Source: Misgurnus anguillicaudatus (lineage: Eukaryota; Chordata; Actinopteri; Cypriniformes; Cobitidae). From it: a stretch of DNA of 64,000 nucleotides. Position numbers and translations under genes: made by a program. Shown here in pieces: positions 58,457 through 64,000 of this stretch; position 1 is the stretch's first letter, and every line of letters begins with the position of its first letter. The DNA lies in assembly GCF_027580225.2 (NCBI RefSeq), contig NC_073361.2, positions 25,066,001 to 25,130,000 on the forward strand, written 5' to 3'. Below the pieces are notes generated by a model that saw nothing but the letters and a program-made list of their open reading frames with translations, was not told the DNA's origin and made no database searches.

Positions 58457-59775
58457 TTAAAGGTGCAAAAGAATGCATTGAGAAAATGTTAAAGGTGCCA
58501 AAAGCCCTATTCGGATGGGATTAGTTTTTCAGGGGTAGATGGCGTAATGTAATTTTACCACAGGACATCTGTAATATTTATGGTCAATTCGGACGGGATT
58601 AGAAATCTCAGTAAAACATTCAGAAGTGGGAGGGGTCACCTCTTGTCGTCATGTAGACATTACCTTTCTTCTTGATATCAGATGTGCAAACAACATGAAA
58701 CAGGCAAGGAAAACGCGAAACACTGTGTTTAATTTCAGTTTGGAGGGAAAACGGCAGTTTCAGAAACAGTTCCGTGCCTCTGAGAAGTAAATTTGACTTA
58801 AAAAAAAAAAAAAAAGGTTTGTGTTGTGTTATTCAGGAACTGACCTGACACTGACTTGTTTTTCCGCCTAGAACGCAAGTAAATGCTTCTTTACATTTAA
58901 AAGAAACCCGCAAATTAAAAGGAAATGACCCAATTTACGTGTATATTTACAGCTGGTCTGTTCGCACTGGATTAGTATTACCTGAGGTAATTTCTCTGGA
59001 CCTTTTTACACAGAATGTAAAAGTCGCCGTAATCTTTACTGACATTGTTCGTAATGATTACTGACATGGAGCATTCGGACAGGACTAAAATCACTGAGAA
59101 GTTCTGATAAAAATTGCTTTACCCCACCTCCCTATGTAAAACTAATCCTGTCCGAATAGTACTAAAGAATGCATTGCAATAATCTGTTAAATTTATCTCT
59201 ATCTACATAGAAGGTATGTGGGTTTATAAGGTGCAAAAATTATCCAGAGACGTTTTACATGTCCATTTACAACACTAGGACTTGCCTCCAGAATGAAATA
59301 GTTTATTATTACCTTATTTTGAAGGGTCATGAATAATAATGTTGAGCTCTGCTCTGATTGGCTGTTTCTCAGAGCAGCTCTTTTGAGAAGCTCTGTGTGT
59401 GTAAACAGACCTTATGTTTGAGCCTGTATCAGACAAAGAAACAGATTTTAAGGAATAATCAATTGTTTGAAGATTGTTCATGGACGCTTCTTTAGTCTAA
59501 ATGCTAGCATATAGTATTAACTAGCATATAGCGCTAACTTAGCAGTCCCAACATTGTACTTAATTTCAACCTGTTATTTCATGTTGGGGCGTACATCTCG
59601 ACTGTAACGTCACAGTTGGTGTTGAGATTGGCCTGTTTTCCAGCTGTCTTTGGCATGCATGAGGTTTACATAAGGAGGAGAAAACAATCATGTTTGAGGC
59701 TCATGATATGTCATTACCATGTACAGAACTCTTATGCTTAAGTAAATACAGTTTTCCATTCTATGGCACCTTTAA
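58457..59775. mobile_element. TTAA MITE (AAAGGTGCMAWAGAATG) with nested element
   Basis: TTAA at 58457-58460 and 59772-59775; ends aaaggtgcaaaagaatgcat and ccattctatggcaccttt. Interrupted by 58505-59159, on either side of which a near repeat (ttaaaggtgccaaaa; aaagaatgcattgcaataat) remains. Confidence 0.7.
58505..59159. mobile_element. MITE CTATTCGGATGGGATTAG, innermost layer
   Basis: Left CTATTCGGATGGGATTAGTT, right aactaatcctgtccgaatag. Interior has repeated ttcggac(g/a)gga blocks. No coding potential. Confidence 0.75.
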
Positions 59776-59876
59776 TAAACACACTGTTCCACTATTCACT
59801 TCAATAGTATTATTTTTTCCTAATAAGGAAGTCAATGGTGCCCAAGATCTGTTTGGTTACAAACATTCATCAAATA

Positions 59877-61487
59877 CAGTGGGGCAAAAAAGTATCTAGT
59901 CAGCCACCAATTGTTCAAGCCCTCACACCCAAAAAGATGAGAGAGGCCTGCAACTTCCGTCAAAGGCACACGTCAACCATGAGAGACAAAATGAGAAAAA
60001 AAAATCCAGAAAATCACATTTTTTAAGAATTTATTTGTAAATTATGGTGAAAAATAAGTATTTGGTCAATAACAAAAGTTTATGTCAATACTTTGTTATA
60101 TACCCTTTGTTGGCAATGACAGAGATCAAACGTTTTCTGTAAGTCTCCACAAGGTTTTTACATATTGTTGCTGGTAGTTTGGCCCATTCCTCCATGCAGA
60201 TCTCCTCTAGAGCAGTGATGTTTTGGGGCTGTCGCTGGGCAACACGGAATTTCAACTCCCTCCAAAGATTTTCTATGGGGTTGAGATCTGGAGACTGGCT
60301 AGGCCACTCCAGGACCTTGAAATTATTCTTACGAAACCACTCCTTCTTTGCCCGGGCGGTATGTTTGGGTATCAGCCGTATGTTTTCAGTATCTGCCATA
60401 CTGAAAGATCCAGCCACGTTTCATCTTCAATGCCCTTGCTGACGAAAGGTTTTGAGTCAAAATCTCACAATACATGGACCCATTCATTCTTTCCTTAACT
60501 CGGATCAGTTGTCCTGGTCCCTTTGCAAAAAAACAGACCCAAAGCATGAGGTTTCCACCCCCATGCTTCACAGTAGGTATGGTGTTCTTTGAATGCAACT
60601 CAGCATCTTTCTCCTCCAAACACAAGAAGTTGAGTTTCTACCTAAAAGTTATGTTTTGGTTTCATCTGACCATATGACATTCTCCTAATCTTCTTCTGGA
60701 TCATCCAAATGCTCTCTAGCAAACTTCAGACGGGTCCGAACATGTACTGGCTTAAGCAGGTGGACACATCTGGCACTGCAGGAATTGAGTCCCTGGCTGC
60801 ATAGTGTGTTACTGATGGTAGCCTTTGTTACTTTGGTCCCAGCTCTCTGCAGGTCATTCACTAGGTTCCCCCATGTGGTTCTGGGATTTTTGCTCACCAT
60901 TCTGGTGATAATTTTTACCCTACGGGATGAGATCTTGCGTGGAGCCCCAGATCGAGGGACATTATCAGTGTTCTTGTATGTCTTTCATTTTCTAATAATT
61001 GCTCTCACAGTTGATTTCTTCACACCAAGCTGCTTACCTATTGCAGATTCAGTCTTCCCAGCCTGGTGCAGGTCTACAATTTTGTTTCTGGTGTCCTTTG
61101 ACAGCTCTTTGGTCTTGGCCATAGTTGAGTTTGCATTCTGACTGTTTTAGGTTGTGGACAGGTGTCTTTTATACTGCTAACAAGTTCAAACAGGTGCCAT
61201 TAATACAGGTAACAAGTGGAGGACAGAGGATCCTCTTAAAGAAGAAGTTACAGGTCTGTGAGAGAAAGAAATCTTGCTTTTTTGTTATTGACCAAATACT
61301 TATTTTCCACCATAAATCGCAAACAAATTCCCAAAAAATCAGACAATGTGATTTTCTGGACTTTTTTCCTCATTCTGTCTCTCATAGTTGAAGTGCACCC
61401 ACGACGAAAACTACAGGCCTCTCCCATCCTCCCAAGTGGGAGAACTTGCACAATTGGCGGCTGACTAAATACTTTTTTGCCCCACTG
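59877..61487. mobile_element. Tc1-like transposon with about 200-bp terminal repeats, degenerate
   Basis: Begins CAGTGGGGCAAAAAAGTAT and ends with the reverse complement, flanked by TA at 59875-59876 and 61488-61489. Similarity between ends extends inward roughly 200 bp (59877-60080 against 61290-61487), i.e. long terminal repeats as in many fish Tc1 elements. It carries a decayed transposase and has landed inside an older TTAA-type element. Confidence 0.92.
60085..61122 (-). pseudogene. Tc1-like transposase pseudogene
   Basis: ATG at 61122 begins [20 protein letters not shown], a paired-type DNA-binding N-terminus. A TGA replaces Trp in the IIRKW motif (near 60990) and a TAG at 60685-60687 replaces Trp in EEDWENV. 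Downstream SDET (catalytic Asp), [10 protein letters not shown] and [15 protein letters not shown] (catalytic Glu) are split over different frames, so at least two indels are present. C-terminal stop at 60085-60087. Clearly dead. Confidence 0.9.
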
Positions 61488-61584
61488 TATCTTCCTTTGT
61501 ATTCAGCAGAACAAAGAAATCTATACAGGTTTGGAACAACTAGTAAATGATGACCAAATGTACTTTTTTTGGTGAACTATCCCT

Positions 61585-62501
61585 TTAAGGATTAGTCCAT
61601 TTTCTTAAAAGAAAAATCCAGATAATTTACTCACCACCATGTCATCCAAAATGTTGATGTCTTTCTTTGTTCAGTCCAGAAGAAATTATGTTTTTTGAGG
61701 AAAACATTGCAGGATTTTTCTAATTTTAATGGACTTAAATGGACACCAACACTTAACACTTAACTCAACACATAACAGTTTTTTTTCAACTGAGTTTCAA
61801 AGGACTCTAAACGATCCCAAACGAGGCATAAGGGTCGTTATCTAGCGAAACGATTTTCATTTTTGACAATAAAAATAACAAATATACACTTTTAAAGCAC
61901 AATTTCTCATCTAGATCCAGTCCTGAAAGTTTCAGCGTAACCCCACGCAATACGTCAAGAGGTCACAGAGGACGAACGCGAAACTCCACCCCAGTGTTTA
62001 CAAGTGTGTTGGAAGAGGACCGTTCCGACGTTGTTGTATGTGGAATGATACAAATTAATGTCTTTGTGTCAGTTTATTGTTTACAATGGTCCGCAAATGT
62101 GCGTTTTATATATGTAACACGTGGCCTCCCTACGTCACTACGCATTTACGTTAGGTCGCGCTGGACCGGACCTAGACAAAAAGTTGTGGCTTAAAAGTGC
62201 ATATTTTTTATTTTTCTGGTCAAAAATGACAATCGTTTCGCTACATAAGATCCTTATGCCACGTTTGGGATCGTTTATAGTCCTTTGAAACTCTGTTGAA
62301 AAAAAACTGTTACGTGTTGAGTTAAGTGTTAAGTGTTGGTGTCCATAAAAGTCCATTAAAATGAGAAAAATCCTGCAATGTTTTCCTCAAAAAACATAAT
62401 TTCTTCTGGACTGAACAAAGAAAGACATCAACATTTTGGATTACATGGTGGTGAGTACATTTTCTGGATTTTTCTTTTAAGAAAATGGACCACTCCTTTA
62501 A
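61585..62501. mobile_element. TTAA fold-back element, copy 3 of 3
   Basis: Shares its left TTAA (61585-61588) with the right end of the composite to its left; right TTAA at 62498-62501. Arms pair as in copies 1 and 2 (ccagataatttactcaccac / gtggtgagtacattttctgg). Confidence 0.9.
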
Positions 62502-64000
62502 GCAGATCCTGTGGGCACTTAGAAAGCTTCCGTTTTTGCTCCGTAACACTCATAAAACAATTTATGATGCATATAAAAATATTACGACTGCAAATTTGAA
62601 GTGTATACTGGTACAATGTGTGATATTCATACCTTTGCATCTTAACCCAGAAGGAACTAGTGCCCATGAGAATCAATTAACCCATTAATGTCATCAGCTA
62701 CTTTAACTATCACACAAAAACTTCAACCAAGCATACTGTATACAGTAGCATTCCCAAAGTACACAGTCCATTCCCAAAATAAGCATGAGTCTGCAAGAAC
62801 CTAACTGCACTAAATAATTATTCACATGTGAATGGTAGTTGCAAATGAATAGTGGTATTTATAACATGACAAACCAGTTAGCAACCAGTTTTATCCTCTG
62901 ACTGGTGGGCACTGTGTTTAAATCAGTTCTGCAGGAAAGAAGAGAGCCACTCATACAATCACTCTTGATTAAAAGGAGATGAAATGTGCAGGTTTATTTA
63001 TATCTGTTAATGTTGAGATGACCCACATGAGCTTTAATCTGCCGACAAGAGAAATGAGGAGAGCGTTTGTTGTGTTTTTCCAAGGCTTCAACAGTAGCAA
63101 AGAAATGCTTGCTAAAAAACTCTGACTCTTTCTGTATGGGTATTGGTTAGGAAAGGGCAAATTACTCAAAAACAAACGCTTAATCAATCTGTTAGCCTCT
63201 ATCATAAATCATTATATCAACTTTCAAAATGAGAGTTACAGCAGCATCGCCTTATTCCCTTGATCAGCATCACAGGTGCTTATAAGCAGGTGCTGGACCC
63301 ATCAGTGGCATGGTGGTTGAGTTAAACAGACAGAGACCCCTGAGGGGAGATCTCAAAGGACGAGTTTTCAAAACCTGTTAATTAACAGCACCACCAACGC
63401 CTCCACCTGCAAACTCTCCATACTGTACACATACAGTCTTCACCTTATTTATTCATAAACAGGAACCCAGATTATATTCAGGCCTGGATCTGCAGAACGC
63501 CAAGTGAGTCAGCACTTTAAGAGCACTTAAATGGCATGGTTACCCACACTGAGAGACCAGGACAGACCTCAGGAAAGCCTCGGGAAAACAAACAAACAGC
63601 AAAACAGTCCATTTAAACAGCAAATGTAACACAGCTAGCTACACTACACAGGAAACATGATTCTTTATGAGGCTGATATTAGATTTCGAAGTGCAGATAT
63701 CTGTTGATAGTGTGGTGTTCTTGAGAGCTGTTATGACTCTATTGTCTCTCCGGAGAGGACAGCTACTGTCCCTGGATGTCTATTTACAGTTAGATATTTG
63801 ATATTTAATGGAAAGAGACGCTCGGTTTGGCAGCAGGTGGGTGTGACATTCATGCATTTCGTCTGCGATGACTCATTCAATCCATGCAGTTGGTGTTGAA
63901 AGCGTCTCGCAGCATATGACTTTTAAATAATGCAAGGACGAATATTAATAGATGAAATAAAAAATTGGATTACAGGGATTTGGAAATCAGGACTAAATGG
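62502..64000. other. prkag2 upstream intron; no exon seen
   Basis: Unique-looking AT-rich DNA. I looked on the minus strand for the upstream prkag2 exon (Ala-Pro-Leu-Trp-Asp-Ser, then Ser-Phe-Val-Gly before a donor) and did not find it, so it lies beyond 64000. Confidence 0.5.

Larger units (their letters stand above)
58331..61588. mobile_element. Composite: TTAA-type MITE split by several insertions
   Basis: Outer ends TTAAAGTAATAGTTCACAC (58331) and ggtgaactatccctttaa (61588), with matching inner blocks (atttggtcatcatttactca / agtaaatgatgaccaaatgt; catttctttgttc / gaacaaagaaat). Inside lie 58457-59775 and the Tc1 element 59877-61487. Confidence 0.82.

Noticed and set aside
61994..62194. 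A small frame (EEDRS...YVTR...SRWTGP) open in all three copies of the TTAA fold-back element (6663-6980 minus, 46044-46247 and 61994-62194 plus).
   Set aside because: Between copies 2 and 3 nearly every nucleotide difference I could read changes the amino acid, so there is no sign of selection on a protein; shared ancestry explains the frame.

Overview
The window looks like nuclear DNA of a teleost fish, most likely a cypriniform (zebrafish/carp-like). This rests on spliced vertebrate genes with GT-AG introns, AT-rich intergenic DNA with a CpG-rich promoter patch, and a very dense load of short inverted-repeat DNA transposons and two decayed Tc1-like elements of types common in fish. The species call is an inference; no database was searched.

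Three protein-coding genes are supported, all on the minus strand, read right to left. (1) prkag2, the AMP-activated protein kinase gamma-2 subunit, has nine 3' coding exons between 58056 and 47918. They encode the end of CBS1, all of CBS2-CBS4 and the C-terminus; the 5' exons lie beyond the right edge. (2) cox4i2, cytochrome c oxidase subunit 4 isoform 2, is complete: four coding exons between 39970 and 32460 encode 173 residues, with a probable non-coding first exon near 41116. (3) bcl2 is represented by its first coding exon (30487 to 29936), carrying BH4, BH3, BH1 and the start of BH2 and ending at a GT donor after Gly-Gly-Trp. The short second coding exon (end of BH2 and membrane anchor) was not found in the 29.9 kb to the left, so that DNA is probably mostly bcl2 intron.

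Layout: 1-29935, putative bcl2 intron or intergenic DNA with many MITEs; 29936-31330, bcl2 exon and CpG-rich 5' flank; 32364-41330, cox4i2 with introns full of MITEs; 41.3-47.9 kb, repeat-rich intergenic DNA including an almost perfect 830-bp palindrome; 47.9-58.1 kb, prkag2; 58.1-64 kb, prkag2 upstream intron with a stack of nested transposons.

The three genes do not form a pathway. AMPK gamma senses adenine nucleotides, COX4-2 is a respiratory-chain isoform, and Bcl-2 guards the mitochondrial outer membrane, so the common theme is mitochondrial and energy physiology, but adjacency need not mean co-regulation. No new multi-gene system was found. The most interesting material is the transposon archaeology (nested insertions with readable empty sites and target duplications, shared TTAA boundaries, near-identical palindrome arms) and some details of gene structure.
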